Source: Granulicella tundricola MP5ACTX9
GTDB taxonomy: Bacteria; Acidobacteriota; Terriglobia; Terriglobales; Acidobacteriaceae
Reading direction: 5' to 3'
Assembly (NCBI RefSeq): GCF_000178975.2
Contig: NC_015064.1
Span: 1,116,001-1,180,000, forward strand
DNA length: 64,000 nucleotides
The notes beneath the pieces were generated by a model, which saw only the letters and a list, made by a program, of their open reading frames with translations, did not search any database and had not been told where the DNA came from. Position 1 is the first letter of the stretch; the number at the start of each line of letters is the position of its first letter. Of the stretch, positions 41,886-50,558 are shown piece after piece. The position numbers and the translations under genes were made by a program.

Positions 41886-42992
41886 TTATTTCTTCTCCGA
41901 TTCCTTCATCAACTGGATCAGGTCATCCTTCCAGATGGCGGCGTTAGTATGCGTTCCATGGCCGCGCGTTGCGTCGGTGATGGGCAGCAAAATGAAGCGG
42001 CCTTTGGGGATCTCCTTGATCTGCTTCTGGGCGAGCCCAAGCTCCGGCGGGTTGATGAAGTCGTCGGCCGAGTTGATCCAGAGTAGCGGCACCTTGATGC
42101 GGTCGAGGTGCTTGCTGGGATCGTAGTTGCGGCTGGCGTTCACGTAGTAGATGTAGTTGTTCGCATCGATCGTCGGAACGCTGCGTGCCAGGCTCTGATC
42201 GACGAACTTCTCCGCCAGCTCACGCGTCGGCTGGTTCTTCTGCATCTGCAGCGGCGCGGAGCCGGCGATGATCGAAAGCTCGTTGGCAAAGGTAATGCCC
42301 TGGATCGGCTCCGTCTTGTACTCGCCGCCCATCCAGGCGGGATCGTTCTTGATGCCCTGGATGGCCATGTAGCGCCACATGCGGTTGCGCCCTGCGAGCT
42401 CCACGGCCTGGCAGGCAAACGGCGCCAGCGCATCCATGAACTCGGGGTAGGCCTCGCCCCAGACGAACGACTGCATGCAGCCCATGGAGGTCCCCAGGAT
42501 CAGGCGCAGGTGATCGACGTGCAGCCCTTCCGTCAGCATGATCTGCTGGGAACGAACCATGTCGTCATAGTCGTACGCGGGAAACTTCATGTGCAGTCCA
42601 TCGGACGGCTTGGACGACTCACCCATGCCGATATCAGCCGGCAGGATGAGGTAGTACTTGGTGATATCCAACGGCTGCCCGGGCCCAAACAACACATCCG
42701 AGAAGACCGGGCTCAGCAGCGTGCTCGCGTTCCCGCCGGTGCCGTGTAGGAGCAGTACGGCGTTGTCCGTATGGCCGGCGGCATCCTTGTGCGGCGTGCC
42801 CAGCGTCAGGTACTGCAGCTTCAGCTCAGGCAGCGTCTCGCCGGTGCCGAACTTGAAGTTCGGGATCGTGTAAAAGCCTTCCTTGGCGATCGTCGCCCAC
42901 TTGTTGACATGGGCAGGAGCCTGCGCGAACGCGGTAAACGCAGAGGAGGCAACAAGCAGCAGAGAGGCGAGGCGTGCGGTCGTGCGAGGCAT
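41886..42992 (-). CDS. Exported alpha/beta hydrolase, homoserine acetyltransferase-like
   Basis: 368 residues from ATG 42992 with ACAGGAG upstream and a signal peptide (LASLLLVASSAFTAFAQA). Alpha/beta fold: oxyanion HGTGGNA, nucleophile elbow LILGTSMGCMQ (Ser in GTSMG, about residue 165), Asp in LWINSADDFINPPE, His in RGHGTHTN (about 345-352). The domain is that of MetX-type acetyltransferases, but an export signal argues for a secreted hydrolase. The longer frame to 43040 lacks these features. Function not assigned. Confidence 0.8.
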   Translation of the reverse strand: MPRTTARLASLLLVASSAFTAFAQAPAHVNKWATIAKEGFYTIPNFKFGTGETLPELKLQYLTLGTPHKDAAGHTDNAVLLLHGTGGNASTLLSPVFSDVLFGPGQPLDITKYYLILPADIGMGESSKPSDGLHMKFPAYDYDDMVRSQQIMLTEGLHVDHLRLILGTSMGCMQSFVWGEAYPEFMDALAPFACQAVELAGRNRMWRYMAIQGIKNDPAWMGGEYKTEPIQGITFANELSIIAGSAPLQMQKNQPTRELAEKFVDQSLARSVPTIDANNYIYYVNASRNYDPSKHLDRIKVPLLWINSADDFINPPELGLAQKQIKEIPKGRFILLPITDATRGHGTHTNAAIWKDDLIQLMKESEKK

Positions 42993-43054
42993 AAGAGGCT
43001 CCTGTAAGGTGTTGCTGATGCAGACGGCCCTGAATCCCATTAAGTATGCAATTA

Positions 43055-43096
43055 GAAGAAAGCCCCCGACAGGACAGCGATATCCTGCAGGGGGCT
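43055..43096 (-). terminator. Intrinsic terminator of the M61 peptidase gene
   Basis: Stem AGCCCCC / GGGGGCT with inner pairs CAGGA / TCCTG, followed on the minus strand by TTTCTTCT. Begins 7 bp after the stop. Confidence 0.8.
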
Positions 43097-43102
43097 CGGT
43101 GA

Positions 43103-45073
43103 TTACTCTTCAGACTTTTTGCCGGCCTTCGGAGCAGGCAATACGGTCGCCGGGCTGAGCGGTTTGGTGATCTCATCCATCAGTGCCGGAGTCCCGTCGA
43201 TGCGTTGCAGCGTCGGGTACTTCTGGCCTTCGTGATAGCTGATCTCAGCGGTCGAGATCGCCGACTCCTGCTGCAGGATCAGCCGGATCGGCTTATCGTT
43301 GCCCTTCGTATCGTCGAGCGCCTGGCGCACCGCATCGCCGGAGTAAGCCTGGCCGTTGACCGCGATGATCTTCATCCCGGGCGAGAGCATCGCCTTATCA
43401 GCCGGCCCGTCATAGCGCACATCGGAGATCGTACCGGAGGTCCCGGCGCGCAGCCCTAGCGACGCCCATGCATCCGCGCCGCCGAAGTACTGCGGATAAA
43501 CCCGCGCCGCATTGCGTTCACTGGCGTTGGGCTTGTCCGTATAGACCAGCTTGTAGCCGCCGCGTTCGATACCCGCAAGATCCGTATGCGGCGTGGGCAG
43601 ATCGATGCGCTCGTGCAGGAACGTCGCCCAGTCGTACGGCAGCACCTGGTTGAGATCCGCGATCAGCTCCTTGCGGTCGTATGTCACGATGAGCGGGCCG
43701 GTGTTGCCGCCCTTGCCCAGGAAGATGCGCTGCAGGTCGGTCAGCGACTTCTTGCCGCCCGTCTTCTCGCGGATCAGCGTATCGGCGTCGAGCCACATCA
43801 GCTCGCCTTCCTGGTAGTAGGCCTGCCCACGCTCCCAGTTGCCCCACAGCGTGGGATGACGGTCGATCGAACTCGCAATGGACGTGTCTTCGGTCGAGCG
43901 CCAGTTGCGCCCCGACTCCAGATCGAGCGACGAAGCCGACATAGCAAGGAAGTCGCGGTACTGTTCCTGGTTGCGCAGGCCGGAGCGAGCCGCCAGCACG
44001 TTGCCCATGTACTGCGTCATGCCCTCATAAACCCACAGCAGTTGCCCCTGCTGCGGCGTGGCAAAGTCCTTCTGGTAGAGCTCCACCGGGCGGCGATACT
44101 TGCCGTCCCAGGAGTGGGTAAACTCATGCGCCAGCAGGTCGGCTTCAACCGCCTGATGCGACTCATCCGAGAAGCCCTTCTCGCCGATGCCGTTATCCGA
44201 CGACTGCCCATGCTCCAGGCCTTCACCGCCCGCAACATCAGAGAGCGTCAGCAGGAAGTGGTAGGCGTTGTAGTGGCTGGAGGCGTAGGCCGTGGTGGCC
44301 TCGCGGACGAGGTTGGAGATCTCGGCCAGCAGCTCAGGCCGCAGGTTCGAGTCCTCTGGCTTATCCGAGACCACATCGATGTAGTGCTTGGGCGAGACCT
44401 CAGGCGCAAGCGGGAACTCATGAAAATACTTGCCCGCGATGACCGGCGAATCCAGAAGCTGCTCGACGTCCGTCGGCGCATAGTGCGTCGTCGTCGATCC
44501 AGGCAGCGGCGTGTGTGCCGACTCCATGATGCCGGTGGTCGGCGGCGGTGGTGTAGGCGCACCCACCGGCGTCAGCGCGGTGCCGATGCCCCAGCCCGCA
44601 GGCACGGTCACGGAAGGCTCAATCGCAATGTCTTTCACCGGGATATGCGCGGGATAGAGCATCAGCCGCTCCCACTCCAGGCACGCCATCTGGCGAGAGA
44701 CGCGGGAGTCCACAATGGCATCCAGGTGCGCGTGCAGGCTGGTCACGCCGGCAGGAATCTCAAGATGAAACTCGTAAAGATTCACGTCGTCGCGACGCCA
44801 CGGAAGCTGCTTGATCTGGCCGTCTTTTCCAGCCGCAGTGAAGATCACGCCGACGATCTGGCTGGCAGGCCCGGTAGGGGCGTGGTTGCCCGGAATCCAC
44901 TGTGGCGTAATCAGTGTGATCGCGCCGGCCTTCACCGGCAGATCGATCTCCGCGTGGTACAGCTTGCGCGGTGCCTCCGTCAGGTCTGCAGTGATGCGGA
45001 TGGGAGTCTTCTGAGCACACGCGGCAGAGGTAAACAGAGTCGCGGCAAGGAGGCAGGGAACAAGCTTTTGCAT
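43103..45073 (-). CDS. Exported M61 peptidase with PDZ domain
   Basis: 656 residues. Signal peptide MQKLVPCLLAATLFTSAACA. M61 glycyl-aminopeptidase domain: N-terminal beta region, zinc motif HEFTHSWDGKYRRP (about residue 313), third ligand Glu in LLWVYEGMTQYMG, and C-terminal PDZ-like region (about 535-615: GLRAGTSGTISDVRYDGPADKAML..IIAVNGQAYSGDAV) that binds peptide C-termini. Cleaves N-terminal Gly or Ala in the family. Periplasmic or secreted by the signal. Confidence 0.9.
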   Translation of the reverse strand: MQKLVPCLLAATLFTSAACAQKTPIRITADLTEAPRKLYHAEIDLPVKAGAITLITPQWIPGNHAPTGPASQIVGVIFTAAGKDGQIKQLPWRRDDVNLYEFHLEIPAGVTSLHAHLDAIVDSRVSRQMACLEWERLMLYPAHIPVKDIAIEPSVTVPAGWGIGTALTPVGAPTPPPPTTGIMESAHTPLPGSTTTHYAPTDVEQLLDSPVIAGKYFHEFPLAPEVSPKHYIDVVSDKPEDSNLRPELLAEISNLVREATTAYASSHYNAYHFLLTLSDVAGGEGLEHGQSSDNGIGEKGFSDESHQAVEADLLAHEFTHSWDGKYRRPVELYQKDFATPQQGQLLWVYEGMTQYMGNVLAARSGLRNQEQYRDFLAMSASSLDLESGRNWRSTEDTSIASSIDRHPTLWGNWERGQAYYQEGELMWLDADTLIREKTGGKKSLTDLQRIFLGKGGNTGPLIVTYDRKELIADLNQVLPYDWATFLHERIDLPTPHTDLAGIERGGYKLVYTDKPNASERNAARVYPQYFGGADAWASLGLRAGTSGTISDVRYDGPADKAMLSPGMKIIAVNGQAYSGDAVRQALDDTKGNDKPIRLILQQESAISTAEISYHEGQKYPTLQRIDGTPALMDEITKPLSPATVLPAPKAGKKSEE

Positions 45074-45163
45074 GAGATCTTTCTGTGTGCTGCAGGGATA
45101 GGCAAGAGACGTTCGGCCGCGGTCAGGAGTTGCAGGAACACCGGATGATGACAGTGAAAGCGG

Positions 45164-45204
45164 GACGCCCCATAATACGCGGCAGGCGAATCATGGGGCA
45201 CCGT
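45164..45204 (-). repeat. Hairpin repeat, family A-like copy
   Basis: Read on the minus strand: GGTGCCCCATGATTCGCCTG and then CGTATTATGGGGCGTC, arms CCCCAT / ATGGGG. Shares the GGTGCCCCA leader with other family A copies. Between the glutathione peroxidase stop and the M61 start. Confidence 0.5.
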
Positions 45205-45210
45205 CCGGGA

Positions 45211-45762
45211 CTATGCCTGTGCGGTGAGCTCGCGCTCGATCGCCTGGATCACGGCATCATCGGTGGGAAGCGTATCCGGCGCAAAGCGTGCGACGACCTC
45301 GCCCTTGCGGTTGACCAGGAACTTCTCGAAGTTCCAGGTCAGCTCTGGCTCTTCATTCACCGTGAGACCGTAGCCGCGGAGATTATCCTTGAACTTGGGA
45401 TCGGCAACACGCGCGACCGGCTGGGCCGCGATCAGCTGCGTGTAGAGCGGGCTCTTCTCCGCGCCGGTGACGACAGTCTTATCGAACATCGGAAAGGTCA
45501 CGTTGTAGGAGAGCGTGCAGAACTTCTGGATCTCCTGCGCGGTCCCCGGCTCCTGGCCGGCAAAGTCGTTGGCCGGAAAGCCCAGTACGTCGAAGCCGCG
45601 ATCCTTGTACGTGGAGTACAGCTGCTCGAGGCCCTCATACTGCGGGGTCAGGCCGCACTTGGACGCAGTGTTGACGATGAGCAGGACGTGGCCCGCGTAA
45701 GGCGCAAGGTTGGAGTCTTCACCGGAGAGAGTCTTGAGAGGAATTTCAAAGAGAGTCGACAT
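45211..45762 (-). CDS. Glutathione peroxidase family thiol peroxidase
   Basis: 183 residues. NTASKCGLTPQYEGLEQLY carries the peroxidatic Cys (about residue 36, Cys instead of selenocysteine), GFPANDFAGQEPG the conserved Gln, and LTWNFEKFLVNRKGEV the Trp/Asn. Bacterial Cys-GPx enzymes mostly use thioredoxin as reductant. Single gene, divergent from the permease at 45902 with 139 bp between. Confidence 0.9.
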   Translation of the reverse strand: MSTLFEIPLKTLSGEDSNLAPYAGHVLLIVNTASKCGLTPQYEGLEQLYSTYKDRGFDVLGFPANDFAGQEPGTAQEIQKFCTLSYNVTFPMFDKTVVTGAEKSPLYTQLIAAQPVARVADPKFKDNLRGYGLTVNEEPELTWNFEKFLVNRKGEVVARFAPDTLPTDDAVIQAIERELTAQA

Positions 45763-45901
45763 AGCTTCAAGGATAAATGAGAGGTTACGCCCGGCTCAAA
45801 GCATGCATGACTTCCGTAAGGAAGGCATAAATAACGTTTGATGAAGCCTGCTTCAAATCGATGCAGCGATTGTGCTTGACAGGTGTACTCTTTATAACGA
45901 C

Positions 45902-47782
45902 ATGGCCATTCAGGATGTAGTTTTTGGTAAGCCGCTCGCCACCGATGAAGAACGTGGTGAGCATATTGGAGTCGCAGCTGGAATCCCGATCTTTGGTCTC
46001 GATGCCCTAACAAGTGCCGCATATGGCCCGGAAGCGGCCATGTCGCTTTTGATTCCGCTGGGCATGGCGAGCGTCGGCTATATTCTGCCGATCATCTCAG
46101 CCATTTTGATCCTCCTGGTCATCGTATTTTTCAGCTATCGGCAGACGATCACGGCTTATCCGTCGGGTGGCGGAAGCTACACGGTGGCAACGGAAAATCT
46201 GGGTGCGGGAGCCGGCCTGCTGGCAGCCGCGGCCCTCATGATCGATTACATCCTGACGGCGGCGGTGGGCATCTCGGCAGGCGTCACCGCGCTCACCTCG
46301 GCGTTGCCTTCCTTGCAGCCCCACACGCTGGAACTCTGCCTGTTGATCCTGGCGATCCTCGTCGTCGTCAATCTTCGTGGCGTGAAGGACACCGGAACCG
46401 CCTTCATCATTCCCACCTTCATGTTCATCGGGACCTTGCTCACCTTGATCGGCGTCGGTGTCTTCAAGACCTTCGCCGCGGGCGGACATCCGGTACCGGT
46501 CATGACGCTTCCGCAGGATATTGAAGCGGTCCATCCTTACCTCGGTTACGCCTTCGTCTGGCTGATCCTGAAGGCCTTCTCCAACGGCTGCGCCGCAATG
46601 ACAGGCGTGGAAGCCGTCTCGAACGGCGTCATGGCCTTCGGTGAGCCACGCGCCAAGAAGGCCAAGGCGACGCTCTCCGTCATCATCGCCATCCTCATCG
46701 TTCTTCTCTACGGAACCTCCTGGCTGGCCAAGCACTATCAGATCATGGCGATGAACCCGGACGCGCCCGGCTTCCAGAGCCTCCTGAGCCTGCTGGTGAT
46801 GGCCGTCTTCGGGCGTGGCTGGTTCTACTACGTCACCATGGGCAGCGTGCTGTTGGCCTTGGCGCTCAGCGCCAACACCGCCTTTGCGGACTTCCCACGG
46901 CTCACCCGAGCCATTGCGATGAAGGACTACCTGCCGCACGTCTTCATCCTGCGCGGCCGCCGCCTGCTCTTCTCGCACGGCATCTATGCTTTGACCGTCT
47001 TCACCGCCTTCATCTTGATCGCCTTCAAGGGCGTAACGGACCGCTTGATTCCGCTCTATGCCATCGGCGCATTCATGGCCTTCACGCTCTCACAGGCCGG
47101 CATGGTCATCCATTGGAAGAAGGAAGAAAAGCACGCCGGGCGTGGTTGGCACATGTTCGTCAATGGCGTGGGTGCGCTGGCCACCGGCATCACCACCTGC
47201 GTAGTGCTCGTCACGAAGTTCAAGGACGGAGCCTGGGTCACCGCGTTGCTCATCCCGGCGCTGATCCTGCTCATGCTCGGCGTCCGCAAGCACTACACAC
47301 GCGTTCATTCGGAGATGCAGGACATGGCTCCCATGAACCTCGATAACCTGGAGCAGCCCATCGTCGTCATCCCCATGGCGGGCTGGAACCGCATCACGGA
47401 AAAGGCCATGCGCTTCGGCCTGCTGATGAGCCCTGATATCAAGGTCGTCCACGTCCACTCTGAAGATGAAGGCGAGCACCAGCTGGAGGACGACTGGGAG
47501 ACCAAGATCATGGTTCCCATCCGCGAGAAGGGTCTTCAGCACCCCGAACTCATCACCATTCCCTCCAACTTCCGCTTCATCATCGCGCCGCTCATGGGCT
47601 ACATCCTGCAGCTTGAGACCGAGAACCCCGGCCGTAAGGTCGCCGTGCTGCTGCCGGAACTCGTCGTCCGCCATTGGTGGGAGAACGCTCTGCACAACCA
47701 GCGCGTTCAGCTGCTAAAGCTGCTCCTGCTGTTGCGCGGCAATCAGCGCATCGTGGTCGTTAATATTCCCTGGTACTTGTAA
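45902..47782 (+). CDS. kimA: KimA-like K+/H+ symporter (APC family)
   Basis: 626 residues from ATG 45902. Motifs shared with KimA/YdaO: LDALTSAAYGPEAAMSLL, SYRQTITAYPSGGGSYTVAT, ENLGAGAGLLAAAALMIDYI, GISAGVTALTSALPSL; about 12 membrane spans then a cytoplasmic C-terminus of about 170 residues that in KimA can bind regulators. Imports K+ at low external supply. In firmicutes kimA is controlled by a c-di-AMP riboswitch; the 139-bp upstream region here shows no riboswitch-like structure that I can recognise. Confidence 0.82.
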   Translation: MAIQDVVFGKPLATDEERGEHIGVAAGIPIFGLDALTSAAYGPEAAMSLLIPLGMASVGYILPIISAILILLVIVFFSYRQTITAYPSGGGSYTVATENLGAGAGLLAAAALMIDYILTAAVGISAGVTALTSALPSLQPHTLELCLLILAILVVVNLRGVKDTGTAFIIPTFMFIGTLLTLIGVGVFKTFAAGGHPVPVMTLPQDIEAVHPYLGYAFVWLILKAFSNGCAAMTGVEAVSNGVMAFGEPRAKKAKATLSVIIAILIVLLYGTSWLAKHYQIMAMNPDAPGFQSLLSLLVMAVFGRGWFYYVTMGSVLLALALSANTAFADFPRLTRAIAMKDYLPHVFILRGRRLLFSHGIYALTVFTAFILIAFKGVTDRLIPLYAIGAFMAFTLSQAGMVIHWKKEEKHAGRGWHMFVNGVGALATGITTCVVLVTKFKDGAWVTALLIPALILLMLGVRKHYTRVHSEMQDMAPMNLDNLEQPIVVIPMAGWNRITEKAMRFGLLMSPDIKVVHVHSEDEGEHQLEDDWETKIMVPIREKGLQHPELITIPSNFRFIIAPLMGYILQLETENPGRKVAVLLPELVVRHWWENALHNQRVQLLKLLLLLRGNQRIVVVNIPWYL

Positions 47783-47822
47783 CAAATTAGCGGTCGATGT
47801 TTCAACATTGAATCCAAAGTGG

Positions 47823-47850
47823 ACCCTCCTGAATCTCTTTCAGTGAGGGT
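47823..47850 (+). promoter_or_regulatory. Hairpin over the mhqO ribosome binding site
   Basis: ACCCTC / GAGGGT with inner TGAA / TTCA; the GAGGG 7 bp before the start ATG is in the right arm, so the stem could occlude ribosome binding. A short palindrome ATGTT-TC-AACAT lies at 47797-47808. Confidence 0.35.
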
Positions 47851-47856
47851 TTACTT

Positions 47857-48822
47857 ATGCGTTCGCCAATCGTTGGACTCCACCACGTCACCGCCTTCTC
47901 CTCCAATCCGCAGCGGAATCTGGACTTTTACACCGAGATCCTCGGCCTCCGCTTCGTCAAGCGGACCGTCAACTTTGACGATCCCGGCACCTACCACTTC
48001 TACTTCGGCGATGACGCCGGCTCCCCCGGAACCATCATGACCACCTTCCCCGGCCCGCGTTCCGCTCGCGGTCAGGCCGGTGTGGGTGAGACCTCGCACG
48101 TCGCCTTCTCCATCCCGCTCGCCTCGCTCGACTACTGGCATACCCGCCTCACCGGTCTCGGTGTCCTCGTCGAACGCACCGGCAAGCGCTTCAGCGAAGA
48201 GGTCCTCACCCTCGCCGATCCCGACGGTATGAAGATCGAACTCGTCGGCACGGCAGACGTCATTGCACCCAAGGCCCCGCGCTTCGCCGACGTACCTGCC
48301 GAGCACTCTATCCGCGGCTTCTTCGGCGTCTCTCTGCTCCTGCATGCGGCGGAAAAGACCGCCGCCGTCCTCAACATGATGGGCTTCGCCAAGGTCGCTG
48401 AGGAAGGGAATCGCCAGCGCTTCTCCGCCCCCGGCGATGCCCTCGGCAATCACATCGACCTTGTCATAGACCCTGCTGCAAAGTACGGTCACTTCGGAGC
48501 AGGCAGCGTCCATCACATCGCCTTCCGCGCCAAGGATGACGAGGCCCAGAAGGAGTGGCGCGCCCTGATCGAGCAGACCCTGGACGTCACCCCGGTCCTT
48601 GACCGCGACTACTTCCACTCCATCTACTTCCGCGAGCCCGGCGGCGTCCTCTTTGAGCTCGCTACTGACAACCCCGGCTTCGCCACCGACGAATCCATCG
48701 ACACCCTCGGCGAGCGCCTCTGCCTGCCGGAGTGGGTCGAACCGCAACGCGCGAAGATCGAAGCCCGCGTCGCTCCCATTGAACTCAAGAAATCTCTCCA
48801 GAAAGCACAGGTGACCGCATGA
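47857..48822 (+). CDS. mhqO: Ring-cleaving dioxygenase, MhqO-like VOC protein
   Basis: 321 residues. Two vicinal-oxygen-chelate (glyoxalase-like) halves. Metal ligands: His in GLHHVTAFSSNP (about 8-10), His in TSHVAFSIP, and in the second half HHIAFRAKD and a Glu in GGVLFELATD. Homologues (MhqO, LinE-like) open hydroquinone or catechol rings and protect from quinone stress. Overlaps the hydrolase gene by ATGA, matching the mhq arrangement. A GAGGG Shine-Dalgarno sequence precedes the ATG. Confidence 0.85.
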   Translation: MRSPIVGLHHVTAFSSNPQRNLDFYTEILGLRFVKRTVNFDDPGTYHFYFGDDAGSPGTIMTTFPGPRSARGQAGVGETSHVAFSIPLASLDYWHTRLTGLGVLVERTGKRFSEEVLTLADPDGMKIELVGTADVIAPKAPRFADVPAEHSIRGFFGVSLLLHAAEKTAAVLNMMGFAKVAEEGNRQRFSAPGDALGNHIDLVIDPAAKYGHFGAGSVHHIAFRAKDDEAQKEWRALIEQTLDVTPVLDRDYFHSIYFREPGGVLFELATDNPGFATDESIDTLGERLCLPEWVEPQRAKIEARVAPIELKKSLQKAQVTA

Positions 48823-49475
48823 ACTCTCTCGATCCCCACGCAAAAGCATCAGTCGTCCAGTTCGGCGCACCACTCTCGGAGGCGATCGGCGTCATGATCC
48901 TGCTGCACGGACGCGGCGGCTCGGCCCAGGACATCCTCTCGCTGGCCCGTTCGCTCTATGACCCGCGTCTCTGCTACCTTGCACCCCAGGCGGCCAACCA
49001 CCTCTGGTATCCCAACTCCTTCCTCGCACCACGCGAGACGAATGAGCCGGATCTATCCTCGGCGCTGCGTAAGATCAACAGCCTCATTACCGAGGCCGCC
49101 GAGGCTGGTATCCCCACGGAGCGCATCTTCATCGGCGGCTTCTCCCAGGGCGCAAGCCTTTCGACCGAGTTCGTCGCCAGCCATCCTGCCCGTTACGCCG
49201 GCCTCATGACCTTCACCGGCGGTCTGCTCGGCCCGCTCGGCACCGATATCTCCCACGAAGGTGATCTCGCCGGCACTCCAGCCCTGATGTTCTGCGGCGA
49301 TCCCGACCCCTACATCCCATGGCCGCGCGTGGAAGAGTCAGCCGTCGTCCTGCGCGCGATGGGCGCTGACGTCACCACCTACCGCTACCCCGGCCGCCCC
49401 CACATCGTCACCGCGGAAGAACTGGCCCTGGCAGCCGAGATGGTCAAAACCGCCATCGCCAACTTCAACCTGTAA
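48819..49475 (+). CDS. mhqD: Phospholipase/carboxylesterase, MhqD-like
   Basis: 218 residues. Alpha/beta hydrolase of the phospholipase/carboxylesterase class: MILLHGRGGSAQD (oxyanion), IFIGGFSQGASLSTE (nucleophile GFSQG, Ser about 113), ALMFCGDPDPYIP (Asp), GRPHIVTAEEL (His). Translationally coupled to the MhqO-like dioxygenase, the arrangement of quinone-detoxification genes in Bacillus. Substrate not known. Confidence 0.85.
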   Translation: MNSLDPHAKASVVQFGAPLSEAIGVMILLHGRGGSAQDILSLARSLYDPRLCYLAPQAANHLWYPNSFLAPRETNEPDLSSALRKINSLITEAAEAGIPTERIFIGGFSQGASLSTEFVASHPARYAGLMTFTGGLLGPLGTDISHEGDLAGTPALMFCGDPDPYIPWPRVEESAVVLRAMGADVTTYRYPGRPHIVTAEELALAAEMVKTAIANFNL

Positions 49476-49481
49476 CGCCGA

Positions 49482-50516
49482 TCAGGCAGCCTTGGTCGCC
49501 GCAAAAGCCTCCGCCAGCAAGGTATAGCTGCGGAGCCGCGCGGCATGGTCGTGAACGATCGTGTTCACGACCAGCTCCTTGATCTTCAGCGCATCCGCCA
49601 TCGCCGTAAGCTGCTCCTTCACCACATCCGGAGTCCCCACCACATACCGTGGAAACTCCCCCGTCTCAGGGGCCGCAGGCCCATGTTGTGGCAGCTCCGC
49701 AGCAGCCTCCTCAGGCGACGCGACCGGCCGCCGGTCGTTCATCCGAATTCTCAACTGCAGCAGCCGCACGCTCAGGGCCAGCCGATCTGCCTCCGCCTGC
49801 GTCTCCGCGCAGATCACCCCCACGGCAGCCATCGCCTCCGGGCTCGTCCGAGCCTGCACCCCCAGCGACAAATTCGGCTGAAAGTCCGCCTGATAGTTCT
49901 CGATCGCACGCCGCGTCGGGTCCGGCGAGAAGAAGTGGGCGAAGGCATACGGCAGCCCAAAGTGCGCTGCCGTCTCAGAGCTCCACATGCTCGACCCCAG
50001 CAGCCACACATCCGGTCCACCCGGCATCTCCGGCGTCACCATGATCTTTGAAAACGGATGCTGCGGCGGAAACTCCTGGTGCAGAAACGCAATCAGCTCC
50101 GAGAGCTGATCCAGAAAGTCATCCACTTGCGGCACGTTCCGGTTGCGCCGCAAAGCCGCAGCCTCCAGCGGCCCACCCCCCGGAGCCCGCCCAATCCCCA
50201 GGTCGATCCGGTTCGGATAAAGCGCATGCAGCGTCCGGAACGTCTCTGCCACCTTCAGTGCCGTGTAGTGCGGCAGCATGATCCCACCCGACCCCAGCCG
50301 GATCTTCGTCGTCTCCGCCCCAATTCTCGCGAGCATGATCTCCGGCGCCGTACAAGCCAGCGTCTCCATCGAATGATGCTCCGACATCCAGAACCGGTTG
50401 AATCCCAGCGACTCCACATGCTGTGCCAGCGAGATCGAGTTACGCAGCGCCTGCGCCGGCGTGGAACCGGATGGCACAGGACTCTGATCGAGAACGGAAA
50501 GTCGAAGCAAGCTCAT
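49482..50516 (-). CDS. LLM-class flavin-dependent oxidoreductase
   Basis: 344 residues from ATG 50516 (MSLLRLSVLDQSPVPSGSTP). Luciferase-like TIM barrel with FNRFWMSEHHSMETLACTAP, RIRLGSGGIMLPHYTALKVA-type loop and DLGIGRAPGG, characteristic of the LLM group 1 (MsnO8/YhbW-like) oxidoreductases using FMN or F420. The frame extends to 50540 but the conserved start is 50516. Function and substrate unknown. Confidence 0.88.
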   Translation of the reverse strand: MSLLRLSVLDQSPVPSGSTPAQALRNSISLAQHVESLGFNRFWMSEHHSMETLACTAPEIMLARIGAETTKIRLGSGGIMLPHYTALKVAETFRTLHALYPNRIDLGIGRAPGGGPLEAAALRRNRNVPQVDDFLDQLSELIAFLHQEFPPQHPFSKIMVTPEMPGGPDVWLLGSSMWSSETAAHFGLPYAFAHFFSPDPTRRAIENYQADFQPNLSLGVQARTSPEAMAAVGVICAETQAEADRLALSVRLLQLRIRMNDRRPVASPEEAAAELPQHGPAAPETGEFPRYVVGTPDVVKEQLTAMADALKIKELVVNTIVHDHAARLRSYTLLAEAFAATKAA

Positions 50517-50558
50517 GCAGATCAGATGACCCGAACCCACCCCCGGACTCCAAAGCCG

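Noticed and set aside
45763..45901. c-di-AMP (ydaO-type) riboswitch before the KimA-like gene
   Set aside because: Only 139 bp lie between the genes, and no matching conserved segments could be recognised by eye.
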